A stretch of 64,000 nt of DNA from Cronobacter universalis NCTC 9529 (GTDB lineage: Bacteria > Pseudomonadota > Gammaproteobacteria > Enterobacterales > Enterobacteriaceae): positions 4,030,001-4,094,000 of the forward strand of contig NZ_CP012257.1 in assembly GCF_001277175.1 (NCBI RefSeq), read 5' to 3'. The notes beneath the pieces are model-generated. The model was given only the letters and a program-made list of their open reading frames with translations. It was not told the DNA's origin and made no database searches. The translations under genes and the position numbers were made by a program. Below are positions 56,180 to 64,000 of the stretch, piece by piece (position 1 is the first letter of the stretch; each line of letters begins with the position of its first letter).

Positions 56180-56199
56180 ATGAAAAGGAATTTTCATGA
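55970..56199 (+). pseudogene. Possible remnant of a gene upstream of the effector-like gene
   Basis: Two adjoining short open stretches in different frames read like protein: RYSLEQRLNVGVKSNNLWPL up to a TAA at 56063, and, from 56092 to a TGA at 56197, a stretch ending VSTKNGNPYELTKGIEVYEK-EFS. The second overlaps the effector ATG by 20 bases, as coupled genes do. One frameshifted or internally deleted gene is possible; I do not recognise the family. Chance cannot be excluded. Confidence 0.25.
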
Positions 56200-57109
56200 G
56201 CCACGCGTGCTGCGCTTGCAATCATCGGTAGGCGTTTGCGGCGTAAATTATGCTGATGACGTAAAAGCGCTACAAGAATTGATGATGAAAGCTGGTTATC
56301 AGACAGCGACAGGGCGTTCCTTAAAAGTGGATGGCATATGCAACAACGAAACCAAAGAAGCGATTATCTGGTATCAACGTTTGTTAACACTGTCCCGATC
56401 AGGCCTGGTACAGCCATTTGATCAATGGTTCATTGAAGCATTAAAAAATGCCAGTCAACCCGAGTGGCGCCCACGGATTACTTCCGGGCCGTTACATGTA
56501 CGGGAAGCGCAATTTACTTTTGACAATGAAGGGACGGATTATATTACAGCTACAAATCCTTTCCGTCCGCACCCTTATCCCTGGTTCTCACGCATCTTAC
56601 ACTGGCCTGATTCTGCTGCTTCTGGCGTTACGCTTGGACGAGGCTACGATATGGGAAGGCGAAGCGCAGGTGAAATTTTTGCAACGCTCAGACAGGCAGG
56701 GATAGAAGAATACAAAGCCATTCTGGCATCTAAAGCTGCTTTTCTGAAAGGACGAGAGGCTGCAAGTTTCGTGAAATTTTATGGGCCGCTTTTCGGCGAG
56801 ATTACGCACCAGCAACAGATAAGACTGTTTGAAATTGCTATACAATTTTATATTTCCGAGGCGAAAAGGATCTTTAATGGACGCAAAGCGAGAATGATGT
56901 CTGCCATATGCTGGGAAAAGATGCGTGTCAGATTAAAAGATATATACATCGATAGTTTGTATCAGGGATGTGAGTCAGCAGGTGAATTTGCCCGGTTGAT
57001 TTTACTCGACGATCTGAAACCGGTGCGTTTATATCTGAAAACAGATCGCGCACAGATGAACTCGCACGGAAGAAACTTAAAAAGGTTGCAATATATCAAT
57101 GAGTTATAA
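56180..57109 (+). CDS. Putative antibacterial effector: peptidoglycan-binding plus pesticin/lysozyme-like domain
   Basis: 309 residues without signal peptide. A peptidoglycan-binding-like domain (about 17-75: VNYADDVKALQELMMKAGYQ ... LKVDGICNNETKEAI) is followed by a lysozyme-like domain (about 110-270) with a candidate catalytic Glu118 in FDNEGTDY and the pesticin/T4-lysozyme-like motif GVTLGRGYDMG at 149-159. It should cleave peptidoglycan after delivery into the periplasm of a rival cell, as type VI secretion cargo effectors do; no secretion genes are nearby. The start could instead be TTG 56171. Codon use and composition are more AT-rich than the neighbours, indicating acquisition. The end overlaps the next gene by 11 bases. 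Confidence 0.7.
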   Translation: MKRNFHEPRVLRLQSSVGVCGVNYADDVKALQELMMKAGYQTATGRSLKVDGICNNETKEAIIWYQRLLTLSRSGLVQPFDQWFIEALKNASQPEWRPRITSGPLHVREAQFTFDNEGTDYITATNPFRPHPYPWFSRILHWPDSAASGVTLGRGYDMGRRSAGEIFATLRQAGIEEYKAILASKAAFLKGREAASFVKFYGPLFGEITHQQQIRLFEIAIQFYISEAKRIFNGRKARMMSAICWEKMRVRLKDIYIDSLYQGCESAGEFARLILLDDLKPVRLYLKTDRAQMNSHGRNLKRLQYINEL

Positions 57110-57557
57110 GCCACCTATTTTTCTGTCCATCCTGCTGCTGTCGTCCACCTTTGTTTCTGCCTCGTCCATCATTTATGGAGAGGCTGCGGACATGTGTGCG
57201 AAGAGCGCGGATTATGCCGCCGGAACGCGATGTCTTGAGAGGCAGCGCAAGCAAACGGAGCAGGCGCTACAACAGACGCTGGCGGCGGCGCTGAAGCAGG
57301 TACAGTCGGAAGACTGGCTGGAGGCTAATGCGGATTACGAGGATGAAGATTCACAAATCGTTGTAGATACGGCCAATGCGCTGAAAAACGATCAGGCGGC
57401 ATGGGAAAAACATAAGGCCCTGTTTTGTCAGGTGGCCAGTTCCCAGATCAGTGCTAAAACCCCCAACTATTGGGTTCTATCCACCCAGTGCGAAATCAAT
57501 ATGAATAAGGCGCGTATCGTCGAGCTGAACGCATTAATGGCGCAGGTGCAGCCTTAA
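57099..57557 (+). CDS. LprI-type periplasmic protein, probable immunity protein
   Basis: 152 residues with a signal peptide ([17 protein letters not shown]), so periplasmic. The mature part has the spacing of the lysozyme-inhibitor LprI-type family (formerly DUF1311): Cys residues at about 32 and 44 ([18 protein letters not shown]), an alanine/glutamine-rich helix, W-x-x-x-K-A-L-F-C and a late Cys in [17 protein letters not shown]. Its start overlaps the muramidase-like gene by 11 bases, and it goes to the compartment where the enzyme would act, so it probably inhibits it (inference). The downstream hairpin ends the transcript. Confidence 0.75.
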   Translation: MSYKPPIFLSILLLSSTFVSASSIIYGEAADMCAKSADYAAGTRCLERQRKQTEQALQQTLAAALKQVQSEDWLEANADYEDEDSQIVVDTANALKNDQAAWEKHKALFCQVASSQISAKTPNYWVLSTQCEINMNKARIVELNALMAQVQP

Positions 57558-57576
57558 AGTGAGAGCGCCGGAAAAC

Positions 57577-57606
57577 AAAAAGCCCTGCTCGTTGAGCAGG
57601 GCTTTT
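57577..57606. terminator. Bidirectional terminator between the immunity-like gene and proK
   Basis: AAAAGCCCTGCTC paired with GAGCAGGGCTTTT around a GTT loop. It serves the + strand effector operon and ends the minus-strand tRNA transcript just after its CCA. Confidence 0.9.
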
Positions 57607-57613
57607 CTGAATT

Positions 57614-57690
<77 letters not shown>

Positions 57691-57702
57691 AATGCGGGGC
57701 GC

Positions 57703-57731
57703 ATATTACTGCGCACCCTAATTCCCGTCAA
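57703..57731 (-). promoter_or_regulatory. Sigma-70 promoter of proK with GC-rich discriminator
   Basis: On the minus strand TTGACG (57731-57726), 17-base spacer and TAATAT (57708-57703), followed by GCGCCCCGC before the tRNA. The GC-rich discriminator is typical of stringently controlled stable RNA promoters. Confidence 0.85.
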
Positions 57732-57781
57732 TCCCTTACTTTAAAAAAGCCTGTCGATCGGCTGAAAAGCCAGCGATATGG

Positions 57782-59461
57782 CTATTTTGCGGCAGAAGGA
57801 ACACGACACCAGTTGTTGTTCTGGTTAATACCGCCATCCGGCGACTGGTAGCCGAGGCAGCCCATAATGGTGTCGAACAGCTCAACGTGGCGATGCGGGC
57901 GCTTTTGCTGCGCCTGCAGTTTAAGCTGCGCGAACGCCTGCGCGTGCTGCGGATCGGCCAGATAGCTGTCGGACATCCAGACCATCATCGGCACGCGGAA
58001 CTGCTCCGGCGGCGCGACGTTGCGCGGAGTGCCGTGCAGGTGTTCTCTCTCGTTGATCGATTCGCCATGATCCGCCGCGTAGAACACAATCGCTTTCTTG
58101 TTGCGCACCTGGTCAATCACATCCGAGATAAAGCTGTCGACGTACAGTACCGAGTTATCGTACGCGTTAATCAGCTCCTGACGACTACAGCTGGAATCGA
58201 CGCCCATGCACTCCGGCTGCCAGCGCGCATAGCTTCTCGGATAACGCTGCACATAGTTATAGTGCGAGCCTTTAGTATGCAGAATGATGAGATGTTTGCC
58301 CTTATCGTGCCCCGCCAGCGAGTTTTTCATCTCTTCCACCAGCAGCATATCGTCCACCTGCTTGCCGCGGTTGCGCGGCTCGGCGCCAATCTGCTCGCGG
58401 TAGGCGATGTTGTCCGCCATGGTATTGCTGTAGAACCACATTTCGCTCTGCATCGCGTAAAGATCCGAGCTAAAGCCCAGCTGTTTAAGCACCGCGAAGA
58501 CGTTCTGCTCCTTCAGGGTGCGCTGCGGATTATCCTCCGCGCCGCCTTCACGAACAAACATACAGCGCAGCGAGAGTTTGGTCGCCGTATCGCACGATTC
58601 GCCGCGGAACGCCGCCAGGTTTTTCTCCTGCGCGAGTTTCGGGGTGGTGTTACGGTCGTAGCCGAGCAGGCCCATGTGGTCCCAGCGCGTCGTTTCGCCG
58701 ATGATAAACACCACATAAGTGTCATCGATGCCCTGCGGCGCCTGCCAGGTAAACTTTTTGGCCGGGTTCAGGAGCGATTTATTATCACTGGACTCATCAA
58801 CCTGTGCCCAGGCGTACAGCCCCAGCGCGGAGAGCCAGTTAGATGGCAGATAAGAGTTCGCCACCACGCCGCCATAGCTTGGCATATCGACGCCGGAGGT
58901 ACGCTCTTCTTTCTTCTGCTGCATATCCAGCAGGCGAATCGGCGCCCAGACCAGCAGGCCGGCCACAATCACCACCGCCGCGCTTTTCAGGCGCTGATCG
59001 CGGGTGCGCAGCTGGCGCAGCAGCGTATCGCGGCAGCGGTTGCCCCAGATAAGCGTCAGCGGCACGATGCACACCAGCACTATCCACGCGATGAACCGCC
59101 AGCCCACCACTTCTTTAGAGAGATCGATATCGGTCGTCATCACCGACGCGATAATCCCATAGCCAATCACCACGTTCATGAACGTCATGTAATAGCTCGC
59201 CGCGGCGGAGAACACCACCACCAGCGATGCCAGCACGCGCCAGACGCGCCGCCCTAACAACGACAGCACACGCAACAGGAAGAACGTGACGAGAACCGTG
59301 GCCGCCAGTTCGACCACCATCGATACGGCGTTAACCCAGGAGAGGTTCTGCGCGTAGCCGTCAAAGCGACGATATAAAACCGCGCAGTTAAAAAAAAGGC
59401 CGATGTAGACCGCCAGCAGAACGCTCAGTTTCTGCTGTGTCATCGAGAGGATGTATTTCAT
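57782..59461 (-). CDS. eptB: Kdo2-lipid A phosphoethanolamine transferase EptB
   Basis: 559 residues from MKYILSMTQQKLSVLLAVYI. Five N-terminal membrane helices, then the periplasmic sulfatase/alkaline phosphatase-like domain with the nucleophile threonine in GETTRWDHMGLLGY and metal ligands in YAADHGESINEREHLHGTP. It adds phosphoethanolamine to the outer Kdo residue of lipopolysaccharide; E. coli eptB is controlled by sigma-E and the sRNA MgrR. A 15-codon upstream extension is unsupported. Same place as in E. coli, after proK. Confidence 0.95.
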   Translation of the reverse strand: MKYILSMTQQKLSVLLAVYIGLFFNCAVLYRRFDGYAQNLSWVNAVSMVVELAATVLVTFFLLRVLSLLGRRVWRVLASLVVVFSAAASYYMTFMNVVIGYGIIASVMTTDIDLSKEVVGWRFIAWIVLVCIVPLTLIWGNRCRDTLLRQLRTRDQRLKSAAVVIVAGLLVWAPIRLLDMQQKKEERTSGVDMPSYGGVVANSYLPSNWLSALGLYAWAQVDESSDNKSLLNPAKKFTWQAPQGIDDTYVVFIIGETTRWDHMGLLGYDRNTTPKLAQEKNLAAFRGESCDTATKLSLRCMFVREGGAEDNPQRTLKEQNVFAVLKQLGFSSDLYAMQSEMWFYSNTMADNIAYREQIGAEPRNRGKQVDDMLLVEEMKNSLAGHDKGKHLIILHTKGSHYNYVQRYPRSYARWQPECMGVDSSCSRQELINAYDNSVLYVDSFISDVIDQVRNKKAIVFYAADHGESINEREHLHGTPRNVAPPEQFRVPMMVWMSDSYLADPQHAQAFAQLKLQAQQKRPHRHVELFDTIMGCLGYQSPDGGINQNNNWCRVPSAAK

Positions 59462-59677
59462 GCAAGCCGCCCAGGCAAAACAAGGACTAAAACCCTTTAC
59501 CCACAAAAATGAAAAAAGAGTGTATACGTAGCAATACGAGGGAATCAGGAGATTCTTAACTCAGACGCGGGATAGTAGACCACAGGGTCAGAAAAAAGTG
59601 CGGGCTTTTAGGGCGGTCCGGCCCCTATTTACAAAAATATGAGGCCGGAACCGCATTTTACGGAGCGGGAGAACGGA

Positions 59678-60109
59678 TTAATCGGTAATGACGTTCAGTT
59701 TAACGTCAATGTTGCCGCGCGTGGCGTTGGAGTACGGGCAGACGATATGCGCTTTCTGCACCAGTTCCTCGGCCTCTGCGCGATCCATGCCCGGCAGATG
59801 GATATCCAGCTGGGCTTCGATACCAAAACCGGTCGGCAGCGGCCCAATCCCCACCTGACCTTCGATAAAGGCCTCCTGCGGCACTTTCTTTTTCTCCTGA
59901 GAGGCGACATGTTTCAGCGCGCCCAGGAAGCAGGCAGAGTAGCCCGCCGCGAAGAGCTGTTCCGGGTTGGTCACCTGCCCCCCCTGGCCGCCCATCTCTT
60001 TCGGCACGCCGAGTTTCACGTCCAGCACGCCGTCATCGGAAGTCGCACGGCCGTCACGGCCGCCAGTCGCTTTCGCTTTCGCGCGATAAACCACTTTTTC
60101 TAAGGACAT
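59678..60109 (-). CDS. ohr: Organic hydroperoxide resistance protein (Ohr/OsmC family)
   Basis: 143 residues, the standard Ohr length. The two redox cysteines are at Cys60 ([10 protein letters not shown]) and Cys124 ([11 protein letters not shown]), at the positions known for Ohr, with Arg21 for the peroxide site. It reduces organic and fatty acid hydroperoxides using lipoylated proteins. The start at 60109 ([12 protein letters not shown]) has a strong AGGAGA; a 66-codon open extension upstream is not coding. No OhrR-type repressor gene lies beside it. In E. coli no such gene lies between eptB and yhjX. Confidence 0.93.
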   Translation of the reverse strand: MSLEKVVYRAKAKATGGRDGRATSDDGVLDVKLGVPKEMGGQGGQVTNPEQLFAAGYSACFLGALKHVASQEKKKVPQEAFIEGQVGIGPLPTGFGIEAQLDIHLPGMDRAEAEELVQKAHIVCPYSNATRGNIDVKLNVITD

Positions 60110-60236
60110 CTTGTTCTCCTTCGTGTTGGCAATCACAGCTATTAAGCATAGAACGTCTGAGCGAGCTGGGGGGAAAGTGAGAACATTCGGGGAAAAGCGC
60201 CGCCGCGGGGAGCGGCGGCGAAGCGACAATCCGGCA

Positions 60237-61439
60237 TCAGGCGCGGGCGTGTTCCCAGGCTTCGCGGCGCGGCTGGCGAATGGTGGTGGAGATAGCCAGC
60301 GAGACAATCAGCAGCGCGAAGATAACGCAGAAGGTGACGTAAAAGCCGCCGAACAGCGAGGCGATAATCGAGCCGCAGATGCTGCCGATCCCAAAGCCCA
60401 GATAAATCACGCCGTAGTTTTTCGCCAGATTATTCAGGCCAAAGAAATCGCTGACCAGCGACGGATAGACCGTAATGGTGCCGCCGAAGTTAAACGCCAC
60501 GCAGGCGATGGCAGCGAAGAACGTCATTTCATTGAGCGGCGCGAAGAGCAGCGCGGCCATGCCGACCAGCGACACCACCTGACCGAAGGTAATCACACGG
60601 ATGCGCGGCATTTTATCGGAGAGAATGCCGAGCACCAGGCGGCCCGTCAGGTTCGCGATGGAAATCACGGTAACGGCGTTGGCGGCGGTGGCGGCGTCGA
60701 GACGCACCATGCCCTGGGCGATGTCTTTCGCCACGCCAATCACATAGAGGCCGCTCATACAGGCAGTCAGAAACATCAGCGCCAGCATCCAGTACTGCGG
60801 TTTACGCATCGATTCGGCGAGGCTGTAATCGCCTTCGCCGGCGCGGTTGCCGGTGCGCGCAGGCTGATTCGGCGCGTCTTTCATTAGCAGCGCGCCGCCG
60901 ATAATCATCACCATCACCATGCCGCCCCAGATGACAAACGTGCGCTCAAGGCCGACGGACGCCAGCAGATGGCTGTCGATAAATTTAAAGCCGAGGCTCC
61001 CCAGACCATACGCGCCGATAGAAAACGCGGAGATGAGTCCTTTGCGCTCCGGGAACCACTTCACGCAGTTAGAGAGCGTCAGCAGATAACCGGCGCCGTC
61101 CGCGAGCCCTACCAGCAGACCCGCGCTCAGCCAGAGCATCATCAGGTTGCTGGCGTGGGACGTTAACACCAGTCCCAGCCCCAGCAGCACGCCGGAGGCG
61201 ATCGTCACGCGTTTCACGCCGAAACGTTCCTGCAATTTACCGGCGACCGATGACGACAGCGCCAGCCCCAGGCTCAGCAGCCCGAAGGAAAACGCCACCT
61301 GGCTTACCGGCTCGTCGAGCTTTTGCGACAGGGCGCCGTTAAACAGGCTCCAGGTATACACCGAGCCCAGCGCGAACTGGGTAACAATGGTGCCCACCAG
61401 GGTGAGCCACCGGGTACGCTGTTGAATGGAGGTATTCAT
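60237..61439 (-). CDS. yhjX: MFS transporter YhjX (oxalate/formate antiporter family)
   Basis: 400 residues with 12 membrane segments. N-terminal [19 protein letters not shown] and loop motif [11 protein letters not shown] match the OFA family and YhjX. E. coli yhjX is one of the most strongly pyruvate-induced genes, under the YpdAB (PyrSR) two-component system, and its product has been proposed to be a pyruvate transporter. The matching direct repeat is found upstream at 61520-61550. Confidence 0.94.
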   Translation of the reverse strand: MNTSIQQRTRWLTLVGTIVTQFALGSVYTWSLFNGALSQKLDEPVSQVAFSFGLLSLGLALSSSVAGKLQERFGVKRVTIASGVLLGLGLVLTSHASNLMMLWLSAGLLVGLADGAGYLLTLSNCVKWFPERKGLISAFSIGAYGLGSLGFKFIDSHLLASVGLERTFVIWGGMVMVMIIGGALLMKDAPNQPARTGNRAGEGDYSLAESMRKPQYWMLALMFLTACMSGLYVIGVAKDIAQGMVRLDAATAANAVTVISIANLTGRLVLGILSDKMPRIRVITFGQVVSLVGMAALLFAPLNEMTFFAAIACVAFNFGGTITVYPSLVSDFFGLNNLAKNYGVIYLGFGIGSICGSIIASLFGGFYVTFCVIFALLIVSLAISTTIRQPRREAWEHARA

Positions 61440-61519
61440 GGTTGTTGTCCCACAGATAAGAAGAAAGCTTCACTACCTGCAACGATAGCGAAACCCCTAC
61501 TTTTTCGGGGGAAAACGGC

Positions 61520-61550
61520 ATGAGATGCCGCAGGCGCGGAATGAACTGCC
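61520..61550 (-). promoter_or_regulatory. YpdB/PyrR-type direct repeat upstream of yhjX
   Basis: On the minus strand GGCAGTTCAT (61550-61541), 11 bases, then GGCATCTCAT (61529-61520). Each half matches the published YpdB half-site GGCATTTCAT at 9 of 10 positions, and the 11-base spacer is the published one. It lies 81-111 bases before the yhjX start. Confidence 0.85.
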
Positions 61551-61595
61551 GCTGCGAAGGCATAGATGGCCTTGAACGGGCGCGAATGGCGCGCC

Positions 61596-62237
61596 CTAAA
61601 ACGTCGCGCTGACGCCGAGGTTATACCTCTGCGCGTCGTTTTCGCTAAGCCGCCCTTCTGCCTGCGAGAACGACGCCCAGGCCGCGAGATGCTTGTTAAT
61701 CGGCATATCCGCGCCGAACGAGACATCCATCCACGAGCCATACTGGCTGCCGGGCAGCAGCGGCTGCATATTCCACAGCGGATCGCCGTGCTGCTGGTTA
61801 TAGCTTACTTGCGCCCACGGCCGTATCGCGCCGAGGCGTGAATCGACCCGCCAGCCCAGCGAGCCGACGCTCGCATGCCAGTAGGCGTCGTCCGCGCTGG
61901 CACCATTCTCCTGTAAAGGCAGGCCGTCGGCTTCGCGCCGCCAGCCCGCTACCGGGCGCGCGACCACGGGCAGCGGCCATGACAGGCTCAGGCCGGCGGG
62001 CATGGCGACCATCACCGCCTCGTCGCGCTGCGTCTGCGCCACGCGCTCGGCGAGGATCTCGTCATAGCTCGGTGTGCGATCGCTGTCCCACGTATAACGT
62101 TCAGAGGTATTACTTTGGGGGTCAACAGCGATATATTCCTGTTGCCAGGCGTGCGCCGCCTGCGTAAAAACCAGAGACCACAACAGCACCGCCGCGCGTC
62201 GCAACGCATGGCGTCCAGAGAGTGTTATCATCATCAA
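61596..62237 (-). CDS. yhjY: YhjY, outer-membrane autotransporter-type barrel protein without passenger
   Basis: 213 residues. Signal peptide (LRRAAVLLWSLVFTQAAHA). The mature part has amphipathic strands typical of an outer-membrane beta-barrel (WMDVSFGADMPINKHLAAW, AEGRLSENDAQRYNLGVSATF) and ends in Phe as OMP assembly requires. It matches YhjY, related to the barrel of GDSL-esterase autotransporters but lacking the esterase passenger. Function unknown. It lies upstream of yhjX on the same strand. Confidence 0.85.
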   Translation of the reverse strand: MMMITLSGRHALRRAAVLLWSLVFTQAAHAWQQEYIAVDPQSNTSERYTWDSDRTPSYDEILAERVAQTQRDEAVMVAMPAGLSLSWPLPVVARPVAGWRREADGLPLQENGASADDAYWHASVGSLGWRVDSRLGAIRPWAQVSYNQQHGDPLWNMQPLLPGSQYGSWMDVSFGADMPINKHLAAWASFSQAEGRLSENDAQRYNLGVSATF

Positions 62238-62388
62238 GCGACTCCAGAAGAGAGCCGGTTCCGGCAGTTTTTATTCGCGTTATTAGCGGATGGGCGAGTA
62301 ACCCTGAATTAACTATTGTCTCTTTATTCGCAACGTCAAGCCGCTTTCGAAAATCGCTATGGTGCTTATTACAACGAGGGAATGCAGG

Positions 62389-62952
62389 ATGGAACGTTGC
62401 GGATGGGTCACCCAGGACCCGCTTTATCTCGCCTACCACGATGAAGAGTGGGGCGAACCTCAAAAAGACAACCACAAGCTGTTTGAAATGATCTGTCTCG
62501 AAGGCCAGCAGGCGGGGCTGTCATGGATAACCGTGCTGAAAAAGCGCGAACACTACCGCCGCTGTTTCCACGGGTTTGATCCTCATGTCGTGGCGCAGAT
62601 GGGGCCGGAAGACGTCGACGCGCTGGTGCTGGAGCCGGGCATTATTCGCCATCGCGGAAAAATCGAAGCGATTATCGCCAACGCGCGGGCATATCTCGCC
62701 ATGCAGGCGCAGGGGGATGATTTTGCAGCGTTTGTCTGGTCGTTTGTGGGCGGCGCGCCGAAAGTGAATTCCCCGCAGACGCTCGCGCAGGTGCCCGTCA
62801 CGACACCCGAGGCGCAGGCGCTCTCAAAAGCGCTGAAAAAACGGGGATTTAAGTTTGTCGGCCCGACGATTTGTTACTCCTTTATGCAGGCCTGCGGGCT
62901 GGTGAACGATCATCTCACCACTTGCGGCCGCCACCCGGAGAATCACCCGTGA
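62389..62952 (+). CDS. tag: 3-methyladenine DNA glycosylase I
   Basis: 187 residues beginning MERCGWVTQDPLYLAYHDEEWG. Helix-hairpin-helix superfamily; zinc-binding residues Cys4, His17 and the C-terminal His/Cys pair (DHLTTC) are kept, and EMICLEGQQAGLSWITVLKKR forms the base-binding pocket. It removes 3-methyladenine from alkylated DNA. The start at 62389 has the CxxxW start of the family; a ten-codon upstream extension is rejected. The stop overlaps the yiaC GTG start. Confidence 0.95.
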   Translation: MERCGWVTQDPLYLAYHDEEWGEPQKDNHKLFEMICLEGQQAGLSWITVLKKREHYRRCFHGFDPHVVAQMGPEDVDALVLEPGIIRHRGKIEAIIANARAYLAMQAQGDDFAAFVWSFVGGAPKVNSPQTLAQVPVTTPEAQALSKALKKRGFKFVGPTICYSFMQACGLVNDHLTTCGRHPENHP

Positions 62953-63389
62953 TCCGCGCGCAACGGCCCTCTGACCGTGAATCTGTCCTGACGCTATGGC
63001 TTGCCAGCACCACCGCCGGGCACCCGTTCATTCAGCCCGACTACTGGCGCGCCAGCCTGCCGATAGTGCGCGACGTCTATCTGCCCGGCGCCTGCACCTG
63101 GGTGGAGGAAAACAACGGTAAGCTTCGCGGGTTTATCAGCGTGATGCATGAGAATTTTATCGGCGCGCTGTTCGTGGCGCCTGATTGCGAGGGAAAAGGC
63201 ATCGGCACCGCCCTGCTGACGCATATGCAGTCGCAGTACGATACCCTGAATCTGGAGGTCTACCAGAAAAACACCCGGGCGGTGAATTTCTATCACGCCC
63301 GGGGGTTTCGTATTGAAGAGAGCGCGTGGCAGGAAGAGACCGGCCACCCGACCTGGATTATGCGCTGGCAGGCGGATCAAATGCCGTAA
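62949..63389 (+). CDS. yiaC: GNAT acetyltransferase YiaC
   Basis: 146 residues, from a GTG that overlaps the tag stop (GTGA). Starts [21 protein letters not shown], with acetyl-CoA binding [14 protein letters not shown] and the late [20 protein letters not shown]. coli YiaC has been reported to act as a protein lysine acetyltransferase. A longer frame running from inside tag is not the gene. Its 3' end overlaps the convergent bisC gene by 32 bases. Confidence 0.93.
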   Translation: MIRAQRPSDRESVLTLWLASTTAGHPFIQPDYWRASLPIVRDVYLPGACTWVEENNGKLRGFISVMHENFIGALFVAPDCEGKGIGTALLTHMQSQYDTLNLEVYQKNTRAVNFYHARGFRIEESAWQEETGHPTWIMRWQADQMP

Positions 63390-64000
63390 CGTCCGGCGCG
63401 GGCCCGCGGTATTTCTCGACGCGCACCAGCGAGGAGTTAGCCGCGCAGCCGTTGCCAAGCCGCGAGGTCGGAACATCGCGGGTCAGCACGTTCACCGCGC
63501 CGTTTTTGCAAAGCCCCTGCTGGCTCCAGTCGAAATCGGGCCACGCGCCCTGATGCAGACAGATCACGCCAGGCTTAATGCCGTCCGTCACCACGGCGCC
63601 CGCCAGCACCTGGCCGCGCGCGTTCCACACCCGCACCAGATCGCCGTGGGCGATGCCGCGTTTGCGGGCATCGTCCGGGTGCAGCGTCACCGGCTCGCGC
63701 CCGGCCACGGCATAGCGTTCGCGAAGCGATGAATAATTAAGCTGGCTGTGCAGACGGTGCGCCGGATGCGACGAGAGCAGCTGCAGTTCGTCCGGCTGCG
63801 CGTTGCCGTGCCACTCGTCCGGCTCAAGCCAGGTCGGGTGCGGCGGGCAGTCGGCATAGCCGAAGCGGGCAATGCGCTCTGAGTAGATCTCGATTTTCCC
63901 GCTCGGCGTGCTGAGCGGATTCGCCGCCGGATCGTCGCGGAACGCGCCAAAACGCACAAATTCAGCGTTTTTCGGGTTCTCCGGCATCTCGATTATCTGA
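63358..64000 (-). CDS. bisC: Biotin sulfoxide reductase BisC (C-terminal part)
   Basis: The visible part, about 214 residues, covers the molybdopterin dinucleotide-binding C-terminal domain of the DMSO reductase family: [54 protein letters not shown], and [20 protein letters not shown]. The frame stays open to the window end, so the catalytic N-terminal three quarters lie beyond it. The enzyme reduces biotin sulfoxide and methionine sulfoxide. Position after tag-yiaC is as in E. coli. Convergent overlap of 32 bases with yiaC. Confidence 0.93.
   Translation of the reverse strand, partial: QIIEMPENPKNAEFVRFGAFRDDPAANPLSTPSGKIEIYSERIARFGYADCPPHPTWLEPDEWHGNAQPDELQLLSSHPAHRLHSQLNYSSLRERYAVAGREPVTLHPDDARKRGIAHGDLVRVWNARGQVLAGAVVTDGIKPGVICLHQGAWPDFDWSQQGLCKNGAVNVLTRDVPTSRLGNGCAANSSLVRVEKYRGPAPDVTAFDPPASA

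Noticed and set aside
55421..56180. Attachment-site direct repeat of the proK 3' end
   Set aside because: Searched by eye for the tRNA 3' sequence (GGTGATAGAGG and neighbours) and found no second copy.
59462..59677. Sigma-E promoter for eptB
   Set aside because: A TCTGA-like -10 is present on the minus strand, but no GAACTT-like -35 at proper spacing was found.

Overview
The window is a chromosomal segment of an enterobacterium. Gene order and protein sequences closely follow the E. coli K-12 stretch yhhQ-dcrB-yhhS-yhhT ... yhiN-pitA-uspBA ... rsmJ-prlC-rlmJ-gor ... yhjC-D-E-G-pdeH-kdgK-yhjJ-dctA-yhjK-bcs-dpp-proK-eptB-yhjX-yhjY-tag-yiaC-bisC, but base composition is clearly more GC-rich than E. 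coli. A Cronobacter-like or Enterobacter-like organism fits best; the genus call is an inference. No prophage, insertion sequence or CRISPR array is visible.

Layout. 1-3515: queuosine-precursor transporter (cut by the window edge), lipoprotein DcrB, MFS exporter, AI-2E family permease. 3521-7164: accessory block in the place where E. coli carries acpT/nik: a secreted NlpC/P60 peptidase and, divergently, a two-gene operon of a glutamine synthetase-like ligase with intact active-site motifs and a GT20 (OtsA-like) protein that has lost key donor-binding residues. 7170-17279: yhiN, pitA, uspB, uspA, then a PaaA2/ParE-type toxin-antitoxin pair where E. coli has dtpB, then rsmJ, prlC, rlmJ, gor. 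17356-21254: genes absent from the E. coli order (HEPN-type membrane protein, acetyltransferase, YgiW-type periplasmic protein, short-chain dehydrogenase) replacing the arsenic/acid-resistance region. 21373-33003: yhjC, yhjD, yhjE, a chromosomal ccdAB pair, yhjG, pdeH, kdgK, yhjJ, dctA.

33184-49478 is a biofilm region: the membrane c-di-GMP phosphodiesterase HmsP/YhjK and a complete, apparently intact type II cellulose system in two divergent operons (bcsRQABZC and bcsEFG). Together with PdeH, which has a textbook flagellar sigma-28 promoter here, this places c-di-GMP removal by motility (PdeH), local c-di-GMP removal (HmsP) and c-di-GMP-activated cellulose synthesis (BcsA, BcsE) within 22 kb.

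49679-55420 is the dipeptide ABC transporter dppABCDF, with a REP-like hairpin pair after dppA and a probable GcvB target in its leader. 55421-57557 is a compositionally distinct (more AT-rich) insert next to the 3' end of tRNA-Pro(CGG): a peptidoglycan-binding plus pesticin/lysozyme-like protein without signal peptide, overlapping a secreted LprI-type protein, which looks like an orphan antibacterial effector with its immunity protein. 57614-64000 returns to the conserved backbone: proK, eptB, an inserted ohr, yhjX with a near-perfect YpdB/PyrR direct repeat, yhjY, tag, yiaC and the 3' part of bisC.

The best candidates for undescribed biology are the GS-like/degenerate-OtsA operon (4325-7164), the orphan effector/immunity pair (56180-57557) and the HEPN-membrane-ankyrin-like protein (17356-18960). 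Dispersed REP-like palindromes are found in at least six intergenic sites.
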